From NCBI GenBank assembly GCA_010672165.1, contig JAAHHN010000031.1, positions 1 through 41,802 of the forward strand: a stretch of 41,802 bases of DNA, in the 5' to 3' direction. The stretch comes from Spirulina sp. SIO3F2. GTDB taxonomy: Bacteria; Cyanobacteriota; Cyanobacteriia; Cyanobacteriales; Spirulinaceae. The translations under genes and the position numbers were made by a program. Shown here one piece after another: positions 41,256 through 41,802 of this stretch. The notes below the pieces were generated by a model that ran no database searches, was not told where the DNA came from, and was given only the letters and a program-made list of their open reading frames with translations. How positions within the stretch are numbered: the stretch's first letter is position 1; every line of letters starts with the position of its first letter.

Positions 41256-41675
41256 TTAATCGTCATACATCCGAGCTTCTGGTGCGTTGGGATACTCATC
41301 GCAGTACAGCTCAAAATTCGACTTCGGCTTTTCCACGAAATCACTTTTGTTGAGAATATCTGATATAGAAATTACACCCAGTAGCTTGCCTTCTACAACG
41401 GGAGCACGGCGAATCTTGGCATTGGCAAATAAGCGGGCAACATATTCAACGCCCAAATCAGGACTGACCACAATGCAAGGTTTGGTCATGATTTCGTAAA
41501 CCTTCATTTCTTTTGGGTCGTGACCGTGGGCTGCCACCTTATAAACCACATCGGTTTCGGTAATTGTCCCGTAGGGATCGCCGCTATAACGAGGTTCAAC
41601 AATCAGCGATCGCAACCTCTTATCTTTCATTAGCTTAACGGCTTCAGCAACGGTTGCCGAACCTTTAATCATCAC
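41256..41675 (-). CDS. Tandem CBS-domain protein with a CP12-like tail, 5' end probably truncated
   Basis: A 139-residue protein. Two CBS domains are present: ATVAEAVKLMKDKRLRSLIVEPR with DPYGTITETDVVYKVAAHG, then MTKPCIVVSPDLGVEYVARL with RRAPVVEGKLLGVISISDIL. The tail FELYCDEYPNAPEARMYDD resembles the C-terminus of CP12, which regulates Calvin-cycle GAPDH/PRK; CBS-CP12 fusions exist in cyanobacteria. The second Cys of the CP12 pair is Ala here and the first pair is missing, so redox locking is not expected. Homologues I recall begin some 12 residues earlier (TVADVM-x-x-x-V-x-TIRGSATV). Here a stop codon occurs just upstream and foreign-looking sequence begins, so the start seems lost. Confidence 0.75.
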   Translation of the reverse strand: MMIKGSATVAEAVKLMKDKRLRSLIVEPRYSGDPYGTITETDVVYKVAAHGHDPKEMKVYEIMTKPCIVVSPDLGVEYVARLFANAKIRRAPVVEGKLLGVISISDILNKSDFVEKPKSNFELYCDEYPNAPEARMYDD

Positions 41676-41696
41676 CTGGCAGGGTGACAGAAGGGG

Positions 41697-41801
41697 TCAG
41701 AAAGTAGAGAGGGCAAGCGATATAGCTCGCCGACCTTTATTGTAAAAGGTGCTCCAACGACGGTTGATTTGCAAAAGTTGCTGAACAGTTTTGTTGCACA
41801 A
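41697..41801 (-). mobile_element. Probable transposase C-terminus running off the right edge
   Basis: An open minus-strand frame enters from the right edge and ends with TGA at 41697-41699. It reads CNKTVQQLLQINRRWSTFYN followed by KGRRAISLALSTF. This Arg/Trp-rich pattern is like the C-terminus of cyanobacterial DDE transposases, but the family cannot be named. The end of the element appears to lie in about 41676-41690 (ctggcagggtgacagaagg), next to the CBS gene. Confidence 0.4.
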
Positions 41802-41802
41802 T

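Overview
The window looks like a contig from a filamentous, motile cyanobacterium. Evidence for this is the phycobilisome rod-core linker CpcG, the photosystem I assembly factor Ycf3, a HpsE-type hormogonium polysaccharide glycosyltransferase, a PilA-type pilin, a Slr1339-family protein and the many GCGATCGC (HIP1) octamers. Both ends of the window run into insertion-sequence coding fragments: an IS630-type transposase start at the left edge and a probable transposase end at the right edge. This is typical of a draft contig that breaks at repeats.

Layout. (1) 1-3,050 is an AT-rich accessory stretch: IS630 end, a small exported pentapeptide protein, a carotenoid oxygenase gene carrying a frameshift and an in-frame TGA, and a MITE sharing its ends with the IS630. 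(2) 3,100-9,940 is mostly housekeeping: M48 protease, GldG-like membrane protein, CobT-like UPF0284 protein, small zinc ribbon, aldehyde dehydrogenase and a phosphopantetheinyl transferase. (3) 10,200-14,700 holds a GT41/SPINDLY glycosyltransferase behind pilA (separated by an internal terminator), ycf3, a small conserved gene and initiator tRNA-fMet. (4) 15,000-17,430 holds an envelope set: lipoprotein, SxxK serine hydrolase and NlpC/P60 endopeptidase. (5) 17,596-27,756 is about 10 kb entirely on the minus strand: two sugar-nucleotide-type epimerases, a polytopic membrane protein, a GMC oxidoreductase with a small partner, then a tightly coupled four-gene glycosyltransferase operon beginning with hpsE. 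This is a surface-glycan locus. (6) 28,174-31,250 holds cpcG, an NrtS-type nitrate/nitrite transporter, a PIN toxin with a HicB-like antitoxin, a perfect 21-bp hairpin and a Slr1339-family gene. (7) 31,396-35,602 is an AT-rich tandem of large pentapeptide-repeat genes; one copy is intact (698 aa) and the other is split in two by a single-base frameshift. (8) 35,718-41,675 is a mixed block: VOC protein, M20 amidohydrolase, DUF697 GTPase, HD protein, OppC-like permease and a CBS/CP12-type protein whose start appears cut by the right-hand IS.

How the genes work together. pilA and its GT41 neighbour suggest glycosylation of pilin or another surface protein. Together with the hpsE operon they point to gliding or hormogonium-type motility and surface polysaccharide. 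The most unusual points are the doubly interrupted carotenoid oxygenase with a membrane-spanning insert, the pentapeptide duplication in which a coil-sized 60-bp unit has expanded, the split pentapeptide paralogue, the IS-truncated CBS/CP12 gene, and the five-gene epimerase/membrane/GMC cluster of unknown product. I found no CRISPR array, rRNA or prophage. All assignments come from reading motifs and remembered family patterns, not from database searches.
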